From Collinsella aerofaciens (GTDB lineage: Bacteria; Actinomycetota; Coriobacteriia; Coriobacteriales; Coriobacteriaceae), in NCBI RefSeq assembly GCF_019131995.1, contig NZ_JAHONA010000010.1, positions 1 to 64,000 of the forward strand: 64,000 nt of DNA, in the 5' to 3' direction. The notes below the pieces were generated by a model that was given only the letters and a program-made list of their open reading frames with translations, had not been told where the DNA came from and did not search any database. How positions within the stretch are numbered: the stretch's first letter is position 1; each line of letters starts with the position of its first letter. Made by a program: the position numbers and the translations under genes. This document shows positions 1 through 7,856 of this stretch, one piece after another.

Positions 1-195
1 AGGCGGTTTTCTGCTGGCTGTCAGCCGCGGCATCCTCACGGAAACCTAGTTGTCGCCGGAATTATAGTTCCCGGCGCGGACTCACCTTATCTCCCCGGTG
101 CGGGCTCGATATCCTCTCGGATATCTAATCGTCTTGGACTTTAACCCGCCCAAGCACAGTACAGCTTTTACGTGCCGCCACACGGAGCTTAGCTC
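1..195 (-). ncRNA. Structured RNA, copy 1 (3' end cut by window edge)
   Basis: These 195 bases match 3578-3773 with only about four differences, while the flanks diverge abruptly at 195/196. The minus strand folds into several hairpins, among them GATATCC-GAGA-GGATATC with a GNRA-type loop, and CCGGGAA/TTCCGG. One copy difference (A to G inside the CCGGGAA stem) turns an A-U pair into a G-U pair, so pairing is kept. The conserved block begins right where transcription from the promoter at 203-231 should start. Its terminator would lie left of base 1. I do not recognise an Rfam family. Confidence 0.5.
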
Positions 196-202
196 GTGGA
201 CT

Positions 203-231
203 ATTTTCTAAAATAAAGACCTTCAAGGCAA
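203..231 (-). promoter_or_regulatory. Promoter of structured RNA copy 1
   Basis: On the minus strand there is a -35 TTGCCT (226-231), a 17-bp spacer and a -10 GAAAAT inside TAGAAAAT (203-208). The predicted start falls about 8 bp downstream, at the first base of the conserved RNA block (195). The second copy has the same layout with the same spacer length although the surrounding sequence differs. Confidence 0.5.
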
Positions 232-390
232 CTTGGGTTCAAGCACGGACAAACAAAACAGGCACTGAATACACGACTTGTTTATCAATAGTTATCAATC
301 AAATGCGTTACCAGCAAATATCGTCCGTCTCATACGCTGCGATACAATCAATCTCACCAAATGCTTAACCAGTAAGTCGAAGGGACCAAC

Positions 391-840
391 GTGCTAACAA
401 TTCACTATGGTGATATGGAAAACGTTATCTATAATACGTCGGTTTACTTCGATAACATCTATTCGCCCGAATGGTTTCAAGATGCTTTTGCGCAGAGAAT
501 TATTAAATCCATTGATAAGGGCGGCGTGGTTGGACCCGGCGCAATAAACACCAAGATCCTTGGCATTATCCCACCGGAAAGGCTATCGGGCGGAACTAAG
601 ACGCTGCTGCTCATGTACTTCATGCCTCAGAACATATACAACGCCACAACCTGTAGCGACAATTGCGCTTACTGGATTCTAAGAATCGCCGCACAGCATG
701 ATCTGACGATCAACCTCTACCATCTGATGGATTTTGGAAACGGCAAGTTCACGGCAACCATTGCAAACACGGGTGATGTCGTTCACACGATGTTCGACCT
801 TGTCCCTATAGCCGCAAAATGCCTAAGGGAGAACTCCTGA
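391..840 (+). CDS. DUF4869 family protein, copy 1 (orphan)
   Basis: 149-aa protein with a GTG start preceded by a CGAAGGGA ribosome site. It matches my memory of DUF4869: an N-terminal LTIHYGDM segment, a conserved CxDNCAYWILRIA centre, and an INLYHLMDFG segment. The function of DUF4869 is unknown. It is very similar over its whole length to the protein at 3947-4396, including identical start context and length. In copy 2 an ATPase gene follows with an ATGA overlap. Here that partner is missing and an IS begins 15 bp after the stop, so this copy is an orphan. No signal peptide or membrane segment is seen, so it is probably cytosolic. Confidence 0.85.
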   Translation: MLTIHYGDMENVIYNTSVYFDNIYSPEWFQDAFAQRIIKSIDKGGVVGPGAINTKILGIIPPERLSGGTKTLLLMYFMPQNIYNATTCSDNCAYWILRIAAQHDLTINLYHLMDFGNGKFTATIANTGDVVHTMFDLVPIAAKCLRENS

Positions 841-937
841 CACGCGCTTTCGCTAGGCTCTGTTAGACCAAGATTGGCATACATGTGTCCTCACGGTGCC
901 ATATCGTTGACCCCGTAGACCGCGATGATGGGGCAGC

Positions 938-1993
938 ATGAACGCCGAAGACCTGGTCCTCAACTTCAAGAAGGGCATGGCGAACCTCAGCAAGACCGAG
1001 CGCCGCCGCGCTATCGAGTCCGTCAGGGACGTGATCCGCGCGGCGGCGTTCGACGACGCGGCCGGCTCCGTCTACGAAATCGAACGCTGCCCGCGCTGCG
1101 GGTCCGTCGCGGTCGTGAAGAAGGGCAAATCGAAGAACGGCGAGCAGCGCTACCTCTGCCGGGGCTGCGGCAGGACCTTCGGCATGGGCAGCGAGCGCAT
1201 CCTGGGGACGAGCAGGCTTCCGAAGGAGACCTGGATGGCCTACGCCGAGTGCTTCGTGCTCATGCTGCCCCTGCGCGAGTGCGCGAGGCGCTGCCGCGTC
1301 TGCCTCAAGACCGCCTACACCATGCGCCACAGGCTGATCGAGTGCCTCTCGGCCTACTCCCCCTCGTCCAGGGTCGAGCGGGGCTGCGGCTGCGAGCTCG
1401 ACGAGACCTACTTCCCCGAGTCGTTCAAGGGCAACCACGCGAAGGGGTCGTTCACGATGCCGCGCCCCTCCCGGCACCGCGGCAAGCAGGTGCACAGGCG
1501 CGGGCTGTCGCGCGAGCGGATCTGCGTCATGACCGGCGTGAACGACTCGAACGAGACGTTCCTCGAGGTCACGGGGCGGGGCGCCCTTTCGAGGGAGCGC
1601 GCCATGGACGCGCTGAGGGGCCGCATCGCGGCCGGCTCGGTCGTCGCGACCGACAGGGCGGCCGTCTACGTCAATGTCCTCGCGGAACTCGAGGTCGCCG
1701 CGCACGCGGCCTACGACCCCAAGGACCGCTCCGGGGGAACCATCAACCGGATCAACACCGTCCACTCGCTCCTCGGCGCCTTCATGGAGCCGTTCAAGGG
1801 CGTGTCGACGAAGCACCTCGATGCCTACCTCGCCTGGTTCAGGTGGTGCCGAACCTTCATGGCGACCGATTCCGGCGCCGCCGGGCGCACGGTCGCGCGG
1901 CAGCTCGCGCACGGCGTCTGCAGGAGCCGCGTCCGCGACATGTTCAACGTGGAGCCGCCCTACATGGACTACTGGGCCGCGCCCGCCGCATAG
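938..1993 (+). CDS. IS1595 family transposase
   Basis: 351-aa transposase. The N-terminal part carries a zinc ribbon, CPRCGS (about residues 45-50) and CRGCGRTF (about 72-79). The C-terminal part is an ISXO2-type DDE/DDN domain beginning at the acidic ELDETYF segment. Length fits the IS1595 group. The start at 938 begins MNAEDLV and lies 58 bp inside the left inverted repeat. High-GC code produces long open frames on other frames across this gene, and those are not real. Confidence 0.88.
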   Translation: MNAEDLVLNFKKGMANLSKTERRRAIESVRDVIRAAAFDDAAGSVYEIERCPRCGSVAVVKKGKSKNGEQRYLCRGCGRTFGMGSERILGTSRLPKETWMAYAECFVLMLPLRECARRCRVCLKTAYTMRHRLIECLSAYSPSSRVERGCGCELDETYFPESFKGNHAKGSFTMPRPSRHRGKQVHRRGLSRERICVMTGVNDSNETFLEVTGRGALSRERAMDALRGRIAAGSVVATDRAAVYVNVLAELEVAAHAAYDPKDRSGGTINRINTVHSLLGAFMEPFKGVSTKHLDAYLAWFRWCRTFMATDSGAAGRTVARQLAHGVCRSRVRDMFNVEPPYMDYWAAPAA

Positions 1994-2039
1994 AGGCGGT
2001 AGAATGGTCGCACCGCGATACACGAGGAGGGGTGAGGCC

Positions 2040-2237
2040 ATGCCGTCGAACATACCGGCCACGACGATCCGTATCGACCCGGAGGTCAAGAAGGAGGCCA
2101 CGGCCATCCTGGACGAGCTCGGCCTGTCCATGTCCACCGCCGTCAATGCGTTCCTCAGGGCGCTCGTCCGGGAGGGCGGGATGCCGTTCGAGATGAGGGT
2201 CAAGACGCCGGCGCCCGACGGGGAGACGGCGAGTTAG
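2040..2237 (+). CDS. RelB/DinJ family antitoxin-like protein (IS passenger)
   Basis: 65-aa protein after a GAGGAGGGGTGAGG ribosome-binding stretch. The pattern TTIRIDPEVKKEATAILDEL followed by GLSMSTAVNAFLRALVREGG is the ribbon-helix-helix fold of RelB/DinJ antitoxins. It lies 47 bp after the transposase and ends only 14 bp before the right inverted repeat, so it moves with the IS. No RelE/YafQ-type toxin is encoded inside the element. It may regulate the transposase promoter, act as an anti-toxin against host toxins, or be the relic of a TA pair. Confidence 0.75.
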   Translation: MPSNIPATTIRIDPEVKKEATAILDELGLSMSTAVNAFLRALVREGGMPFEMRVKTPAPDGETAS

Positions 2238-2279
2238 CCGGCAGGTCGGCATGTCAATCCTGGTCTAACAGAGCCTTTT

Positions 2280-2497
2280 CTAAAGCGAGAAGTACTCGCT
2301 CTCAGCGGATAAGTTCGGCCCCAACCACGGATCGCCCGTCAAGAAGAACTCCGGCCAGCGCTGAATGAACAGTGCCTGTTCACGTTTCCAGCGGCGCAGC
2401 TTTTCCTCGTTGGCCTCTTCCCTGCCACGTGAGGTGAACTCGTAGTGGTACAGCTCGGCATAGGGCGTAAAGATGGTGCGGAAGCCCGCCTCCCCCT
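2280..2497 (-). pseudogene. 3' fragment of GT2 glycosyltransferase (duplicate of 5370-5590)
   Basis: This stretch matches the last ~72 codons of the 828-aa glycosyltransferase at 5370-7856, including the ending SEYFS and stop codon. Homology stops at about 2497. It has no start of its own. It shows that the cassette duplication at 1-5373 included the neighbouring glycosyltransferase end, and that the ATPase gene once between DUF4869 and this end was lost from copy 1. Confidence 0.75.
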
Positions 2498-2921
2498 GGC
2501 GCCAAATGCCTCGACCGCGAAGCTGTCCAATTCAAGATGGTCGGCATCGGTCCAGGCTCGGAAGCCTCTGAGACGCCCGACTCGTAGTACGTAACCTTGT
2601 CTATAAACAGGCTTTCCGCACTCACAGCATAAGAAGGCCCGTGCAACAAAACACAAAGGTAGGCCAGAGCAACAAGCAGGATGCAACGGCGATGATGGCC
2701 CAACAAGACAACAGGCATGAGTGCGCCGATCTACACGGCAAGCCAATAAACAGGGTTGGGAAATGCCTGGTGGCAGTACTCATCAGCGTATTAAGATCAA
2801 ATCCTAGCCCAGACTCATAACAGATCGAATCCCTGCAACAGCGGGAAAAGTCGACGTAAATCGTTTAAGTATGCGGCAAGCGGAGAGGGTGTATGGGCGC
2901 TCGCACGCGTCTTTGAATCTT
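2498..2921. other. Decayed junction, no intact gene
   Basis: No convincing complete gene. On the minus strand around 2580-2718 a frame encodes a short hydrophobic, signal-anchor-like N-terminus (HRRCILLVALAYLCVLL), which then runs into the glycosyltransferase remnant. I read it as the truncated start of an unknown membrane protein fused at a recombination point. Confidence 0.4.
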
Positions 2922-3530
2922 CTAATGAGCAAGAAGAGAGGGATCTAGGAGAGACCTAATAGTTCTTGGAAGCTGGGAATCATCGAACTCACCATCTTTA
3001 AACAAGAGGGAATCATATAGCTTCTTATCGTTCTGTCTCGAAAAGATATGAGTGACCAGATGCACATCGTGGGCCTTTGAAAAACAATCTTCGTCCCTTA
3101 AAGATTCAGCAATATAACAACCGCCCCTATAGTTCATGAGTAAGGAAAAGTTCAAGTCTGTTGTTCCAAACTTATAGCACTGCGATTTTGTTGATATGTC
3201 TTCGAGCATAAAGCACGCGGAGGTTGCAAAAGAGGCAAGCTGAACAATATGGTTGACTTTTCTGCGACACAGAGCGTAGGGATGGCGATTCGAAAAGTCG
3301 ATCTGCGACGCAGCAAGTTTTCCTCTGGATGCCAATTTGAAAAACTGCTTAGCCGACAAATGACTATCTACGCCAGTTAAATGCTTGAAATTTTCGGCCT
3401 TATAAATAACTTCGATATACCTGTCATCGAAAACGTACATGAATGACTTTCCGACAAGAAAACCGCGATAAAGTTTTGCTGCCTGATTAATTTCCGCAAC
3501 TATCGCCTTCCGATCTTCAGCCCTACCCAT
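2922..3530 (-). CDS. PBECR4 domain protein (barnase/EndoU/ColE5-RelE-like nuclease fold)
   Basis: 202 aa from the chosen ATG (MGRAEDR). A TTG further upstream at 3575 would extend it across the terminator hairpin, which is unlikely. The segment AAKLYRGFLVGKSFMYVFDD, then YIEVIYKAENFKHLTGVDSHLSAKQFF, matches the PBECR4 family as I know it, a nuclease-like domain of phage and toxin proteins. Catalytic residues are not established for the family. The start lies 12 nt behind the terminator of the structured RNA at 3542-3773, so expression may depend on terminator read-through. Function is inferred as RNase-like toxin or effector. Confidence 0.65.
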   Translation of the reverse strand: MGRAEDRKAIVAEINQAAKLYRGFLVGKSFMYVFDDRYIEVIYKAENFKHLTGVDSHLSAKQFFKLASRGKLAASQIDFSNRHPYALCRRKVNHIVQLASFATSACFMLEDISTKSQCYKFGTTDLNFSLLMNYRGGCYIAESLRDEDCFSKAHDVHLVTHIFSRQNDKKLYDSLLFKDGEFDDSQLPRTIRSLLDPSLLAH

Positions 3531-3541
3531 ACTGCCCCAAT

Positions 3542-3773
3542 CAAAAAAGCCGGGATAACCCCGGCTGATAATCAAAGAGGCGGTTTTCTGCTGGCTGTCA
3601 GCCGCGGCATCCTCACGGAAACCTAGTTGTCGCCGGAATTATAGTCCCCGGCGCGGACTCACCTTATCTCCCCGGTGCGGGCTCGATATCCTCTCGGATA
3701 TCTAATCGTCTTGGACTTTTTACCTGCCCAAGCACAGTACAGCTTTTACGTGCCGCCACACGGAGCTTAGCTC
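3542..3773 (-). ncRNA. Structured RNA, copy 2 (complete)
   Basis: A ~232-nt transcription unit on the minus strand: promoter at 3780-3808, conserved block 3578-3773 (about 98% identical to 1-195), and intrinsic terminator at 3543-3565. Predicted helices include a GAGC/GCTC hairpin at the 5' end, CTTGG/CCAAG, the GATATC GNRA-loop hairpin, CCGG(A/G)A/TTCCGG, and GGCTGACAGCC near the 3' end. It has no open frame worth naming. It is flanked by DUF4869 (divergent) and PBECR4 (downstream). The family is unknown to me. It could be a regulatory RNA, a 6S-like RNA, or an RNA partner of the neighbouring proteins. Confidence 0.55.
3543..3565 (-). terminator. Intrinsic terminator of structured RNA
   Basis: On the minus strand a GCCGGGG-TTAT-CCCGGC hairpin (3549-3565) is followed by six T. 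It separates the RNA from the PBECR4 start at 3530. Confidence 0.8.
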
Positions 3774-3779
3774 AAGATT

Positions 3780-3808
3780 ATTATCTATAACTCAAGCCAC
3801 TAAAGCAA
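3780..3808 (-). promoter_or_regulatory. Promoter of structured RNA copy 2
   Basis: Minus-strand -35 TTGCTT (3803-3808), 17-bp spacer, -10 GATAAT (3780-3785). The start is predicted at about 3773, exactly where identity with the other RNA copy begins. Confidence 0.55.
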
Positions 3809-3946
3809 GCTACGCACGGGCATGGTCAAATTAAATTCAAACCTTGGTCATCAATCACATCTACCGCGGGCCGATAACGCCCGCCTCATGTGCTGCGATA
3901 TAATCAATCTCACTAGATGCCAAATCAGCAAGCCGAAGGAGCTGAC

Positions 3947-4396
3947 GTGCTAACAATTCACTATGGTGATATGGAAAACGTTATCTACAACACGTCCGTT
4001 TACTTCGATAACGTATATTCGCCCCAGTGGTTTCAAGACTCCTTTGCCCAAAGGGTCATAAAATCCATCGACAAAGGCACCGTGGTAGGCCCCAATGCAA
4101 TCGATACCAAGATTCTAGGCATCATTCCTCCCGAGAAACTATCCAGCGGCACCAAAACGCTACTGCTTATGTACTTTATGCCGCAGAATATATATAACGC
4201 CTCAAATTGCGGTGATAATTGCGCCTACTGGATTCTGAGGATCGCCGCGCAAAAGGATCTAACAATCAATCTCTACCACATAATGGATTTTGGAAACGGC
4301 AAATTCACGGTAACCATTGCAAATACGGGCGATATAGTCCACACAATGTTTGACCTTGTCCCCATAGCTGGAAAATGCCTAAGGGAGAACTCCTGA
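3947..4396 (+). CDS. DUF4869 family protein, copy 2
   Basis: 149 aa. I chose the GTG at 3947 because it gives the same length and start context (GAAGGAGCTGAC) as copy 1; an ATG at 3917 would add ten unconserved residues. The conserved DUF4869 segments are present (GDMENVIYNTSVYF, CGDNCAYWILRIAA, NLYHIMDFGNGKF). The stop overlaps the ATG of the ATPase gene (TGATG at 4394-4398), so the two are translationally coupled and probably act together. Biochemical role unknown. Confidence 0.88.
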   Translation: MLTIHYGDMENVIYNTSVYFDNVYSPQWFQDSFAQRVIKSIDKGTVVGPNAIDTKILGIIPPEKLSSGTKTLLLMYFMPQNIYNASNCGDNCAYWILRIAAQKDLTINLYHIMDFGNGKFTVTIANTGDIVHTMFDLVPIAGKCLRENS

Positions 4397-5373
4397 TGCG
4401 CGGATCATACAAGGTAATTATTCAAAATAACCGGGTTCAGTTTAAACTGACCATCAATAGAAATCTGACCATCATCCAAGGTAACAGTGCTACAGGCAAG
4501 ACAACTCTGCTTGATATGGTGGCAGCTCACGAAGAGCTTGGGGCACAAAGCGGCGTAACAGTAAGTTGCAAAGTGCCCTGTAAAACAATATCTGGAAAAT
4601 ATTGGCGTAGAGATCTCCAAGAGATTTCCAGCAGTATTGTTTTTATTGATGAGGGCAATACTTTTGTTCGATCAAGAGAATTTGCCCATGAAGCAAAGCG
4701 TAGCTCAAACTACTACGTAATTGTCGCCAGAGAGTCACTGCGCCAACTGCCCTATAGCGTTGATGAAATCTACGGTCTTAAGAACACCAACCGAACCACA
4801 ACGAAGTATCCCGTTTACTCTCGTGTCTACACCTCTACATATCGTATTTACGGTGATACTGATTTTAGAGGCGAGAGGCCCGAGCTTGTCATTGTCGAGG
4901 ACACAAATTCGGGCTACGAATTCTTCAGTTTGCTATGCAAAAAGAGCAGCATTAAATGCATCAGCGCGGGAGGCAAATCAAATATTTGCAACTGCATTAT
5001 GGACGCACCGGAAAACGACATCCTCGTGATTGCCGACGGTGCCGCCTTTGGACCAGAAATTGCGGAAGCAGCTGCTCTATTGCGCCGAAAGAACATCAAG
5101 CTATTCCTACCGGAATCGTTTGAATGGCTCGTGTTGAAGTCGGGATTATTCAACAGCAAACACATTAAGGACATGCTGCTTAACCCCGCTGAACATATCG
5201 AAAGCTCAAAGTTCTTTAGCTGGGAGAGGTTCTTTACTGCAGAACTCATCGAATGCTCACGAGACACACGTTTTCGATATGACAAGAGCTGCATGAACGA
5301 GGAGTACTTGAACCCCACCGCCCTTGCAGCTCTTGAGGATACTTTGCCGAAACTTGGCATTACTTCGCACTAA
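4396..5373 (+). CDS. P-loop ATPase with TOPRIM-like C-terminus
   Basis: 325 aa. Residues about 28-36 form a Walker A loop, GNSATGKTT, after an ABC/AAA-like beta strand (NLTIIQ). SSIVFIDEGN near residue 80 looks like Walker B. The second half has a TOPRIM-like pattern: an acidic strand LVIVEDTNSG, then SAGGKSN, then DILVIADGAAFG. The domain order resembles OLD-family ATPase-nucleases, but the protein is much shorter. Database entries for similar proteins are sometimes labelled translation initiation factor 2, which the sequence does not support. Coupled to DUF4869 by start-stop overlap. The pair on a mobile-looking island suggests a defence or stress module (inference). Confidence 0.65.
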   Translation: MRGSYKVIIQNNRVQFKLTINRNLTIIQGNSATGKTTLLDMVAAHEELGAQSGVTVSCKVPCKTISGKYWRRDLQEISSSIVFIDEGNTFVRSREFAHEAKRSSNYYVIVARESLRQLPYSVDEIYGLKNTNRTTTKYPVYSRVYTSTYRIYGDTDFRGERPELVIVEDTNSGYEFFSLLCKKSSIKCISAGGKSNICNCIMDAPENDILVIADGAAFGPEIAEAAALLRRKNIKLFLPESFEWLVLKSGLFNSKHIKDMLLNPAEHIESSKFFSWERFFTAELIECSRDTRFRYDKSCMNEEYLNPTALAALEDTLPKLGITSH

Positions 5374-7856
5374 AACGAGAAGTACTCACTGTCGGAGGAT
5401 AGGTTCGGTCCGAGCCACGGGTCACCATCGAGGAAGAGCTCCGGCCAGCGTTGCATGAACAGAGCTTGCTCGCGTTTCCAGCGGCGCAGCTTTTCCTCGT
5501 TAGCCTCTTCCCTGCCGCGCGAGGTGAACTCGTAGTGGTACAGCTCGGCATAGGGCGTAAAGATGGTGCGGTAGCCCGCCTCCCACACGCGCAGGCAAAA
5601 GTCTGCGTCGTTAAAGCCGACGGCGAATTCCTCGTTGTAGCCCCCGACCTGCTCAAATACGTCACGTCGCACCATCTGGCAGGCGCCCGTTACGGCGCTA
5701 AAGTTGCCCGGACGCACAGCACGGGCAAGATAGCCCTCGCGCTTTGCCGAGAAGTCTTGGTTGGCATGGGCAAGTGCGCCGCGCACACCGACCAAAATGC
5801 CAGCGTGCTGCACCAGGTGGTCGGCAAAATAGAGCTTGGCACCCACCACGCCCGCATCGGGACGTTGCAGACAACCCATCATCTCTTCGATAAAGTCGGG
5901 GCTAATGACCTCGGTATCGTTGTTGAGCAGCAGCAGGTAGTCGCCCTTGGCGTGCTCCACACCAAAATTGATGATCTGAGAGTAATTAAACTCGCCCGGC
6001 CAGTACACAACGCGCGCGATGCCCTTGCCTTCTGATGCTGAAGCCACGCGTTCCGGCAGGGTTTCGTAATACGCAAACGTATCCGGGGCTTCGCTGTTGT
6101 TCTCCACCAAGACGATCTCATAGTTGGCATACGTGGCCTTCTGGGCAATCGACATCACACAGGCATCGAGCGTCTCAACGTGGTCCTTGGTGGGAATCAC
6201 AATGCTCACCAGCGGCGCAGGCTCCGGCAGCGCAAAGCGCATGCGGTAGACAAACGGCGTCTCGGTCTCCTCGACCGTTCCGCAAATGCCCAGCGCGTTA
6301 AAGTGGCGCTGCAGCGCAAGACGACCGGCTTCAATAGCATACGGCTTGCTATCGGCAGAGCCATCGGCGGTCGACCCCGGATGAACGCGCCAGTGATACA
6401 GCACGTGCGCAACATGTTCAAACCGCGCGCCCGCCGCAAGGCAGCGGAGCGTCAGGTCGTAGTCCTGGGCACCCGCAACGTCTTCTGGGGACGTGCCGAT
6501 ACGATCGATAAGCGCCTTCTCCACCATCAGGAAATGCGTCACGCAGTTATGGCTATAGAGCAAGTCTACATTGAGCTTGGTCTTAAAGACCGGCTGGCCC
6601 CACTCCCCCGTTTTCTGAAACATGTCCTCGTCGCAGAACAGGACCTGGGGACGCTCGCCCTCGGCAGCATTGTTCAGCGCGGCAACATAGTGGAACAACG
6701 CGTCCGGCTCCAGAATGTCATCGTGGTCCAAGAACGCGATGTAGTCGCCCATCGCTTGCTCAATACCCGCGTTGGTGTTGACCACAATGCCGCCGTTGCC
6801 GGGCAGCCCAAAGCGACGAACGCGCTCGTCGTGGGCGCCTGCCGCAAGGTCGGCAACCGCATCCCATTCAGGTGAGGCATCCATAAGGAGCAATTCCCAG
6901 TTGTCATAGCTCTGGGCTAGCACCGAGTCCAGCAGCTCGCGCAGGTAGACTCGATCGGTCTTGTAGCACGGCACCACAATGCTCACGAGCGGCCTATAGG
7001 CAAAGGCCGCCGAAGCGACACGCTGGCACGCCAAATCGCCCGGCTTTGCGCGATGCTGCTCAAACCAACGTCGATAAGCTGCGTCGTCTGCACGCGAGTC
7101 CTTCATACGGTTCCAGCTGTCGTCGACCATGCCGTTGTACAGGCGACCATCCATGGCGCAAAACCCGCTCTGGATCTGCTCTGTGGGATCGCTCACAATC
7201 GCGACAAAATCTCGTATATCCTGAGGCATCTCAACGCTCAGAAACGTTTTATTGACGCGGCATCCGTCCTGCTGCGGCACATCGACCTGCGACTCAAACA
7301 CATGCACGGTGACATCGATGGCATTCATATGCGTATCGGAGATCTGGAACTCGGGTGCGCACTGGGGGTCTCCCGCCCAGGTAACCTCATAGCGCCACAC
7401 CGCGCCGGAGTCTGCCGGCAAATAGCGAATGGCATCGATCTCGTAGCGACCGCAGCATTCGCCACGCTGCGCATCGCGGATAAGCGCGCACAGCGCAGGC
7501 TTTGCTTTGTAGTTAATCTTGGATTCCAGCTTGGCCACGCGGCTATCGAGGCGAATAGAGCCCAACCTTTGACCACCGGATGCAAAAACGACATCCATCG
7601 ACGAGCCATCCAAAAACGGAAGTACCATGACGGCGAGCTCGCGCTCGTAACCGGAAACGGAAGGGCAAAGCGCCAGCACACGGCCATGATCGACCGGGAG
7701 CACCAGCGACGGCACACGAGAACCGCTCGTCGTCGCATGGACAAACGCTTGAGAACCCTCCCGCTCAATAAGCGCGGCGACATCCTGACCGGCAAAACGA
7801 AGCAGCACAAACAGACGGCCCTGGCTGCGGCAAAGTGCCAAACGTTTGATACTCAT
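5370..7856 (-). CDS. Tandem-domain GT2 glycosyltransferase
   Basis: 828-aa protein with a ~280-residue N-terminal region of unknown role and two GT-A family 2 domains. The first starts near residue 290 (VSIVVPCYK, with LDHDD as the DXD-type metal site), the second near residue 548 (VSIVIPTKDH, with LLNNDTE). No membrane segment is evident. Such double-domain enzymes make rhamnan or other surface glycans from nucleotide sugars. It directly abuts the stop of the upstream glycosyltransferase and converges on the ATPase gene with a 4-bp overlap. A 3' fragment is duplicated at 2280-2497. Confidence 0.88.
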   Translation of the reverse strand: MSIKRLALCRSQGRLFVLLRFAGQDVAALIEREGSQAFVHATTSGSRVPSLVLPVDHGRVLALCPSVSGYERELAVMVLPFLDGSSMDVVFASGGQRLGSIRLDSRVAKLESKINYKAKPALCALIRDAQRGECCGRYEIDAIRYLPADSGAVWRYEVTWAGDPQCAPEFQISDTHMNAIDVTVHVFESQVDVPQQDGCRVNKTFLSVEMPQDIRDFVAIVSDPTEQIQSGFCAMDGRLYNGMVDDSWNRMKDSRADDAAYRRWFEQHRAKPGDLACQRVASAAFAYRPLVSIVVPCYKTDRVYLRELLDSVLAQSYDNWELLLMDASPEWDAVADLAAGAHDERVRRFGLPGNGGIVVNTNAGIEQAMGDYIAFLDHDDILEPDALFHYVAALNNAAEGERPQVLFCDEDMFQKTGEWGQPVFKTKLNVDLLYSHNCVTHFLMVEKALIDRIGTSPEDVAGAQDYDLTLRCLAAGARFEHVAHVLYHWRVHPGSTADGSADSKPYAIEAGRLALQRHFNALGICGTVEETETPFVYRMRFALPEPAPLVSIVIPTKDHVETLDACVMSIAQKATYANYEIVLVENNSEAPDTFAYYETLPERVASASEGKGIARVVYWPGEFNYSQIINFGVEHAKGDYLLLLNNDTEVISPDFIEEMMGCLQRPDAGVVGAKLYFADHLVQHAGILVGVRGALAHANQDFSAKREGYLARAVRPGNFSAVTGACQMVRRDVFEQVGGYNEEFAVGFNDADFCLRVWEAGYRTIFTPYAELYHYEFTSRGREEANEEKLRRWKREQALFMQRWPELFLDGDPWLGPNLSSDSEYFSF

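Larger units (their letters stand above)
856..2275 (+). mobile_element. IS1595-type insertion sequence with antitoxin passenger
   Basis: A 1420-bp element bounded by 25-bp terminal inverted repeats (856-880 and 2251-2275) that start GGCTCTGTTAGACCA and differ at two positions. It contains a transposase and a small RelB/DinJ-like gene. The interior is much more GC-rich than its surroundings, as expected for recent arrival. The 8-bp flanks TTTCGCTA and TTTTCTAA are not a clean target duplication, which fits deletion or recombination after insertion. Confidence 0.85.

Noticed and set aside
925..2196. Arg-rich open frames overlapping the transposase on both strands
   Set aside because: Low-complexity shadows of the IS1595 transposase, which has zinc-ribbon and catalytic motifs.
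4375..5373. Translation initiation factor 2
   Set aside because: Similar proteins sometimes carry this label, but there are no GTPase G-motifs. It has a Walker A loop and a TOPRIM-like second half instead.
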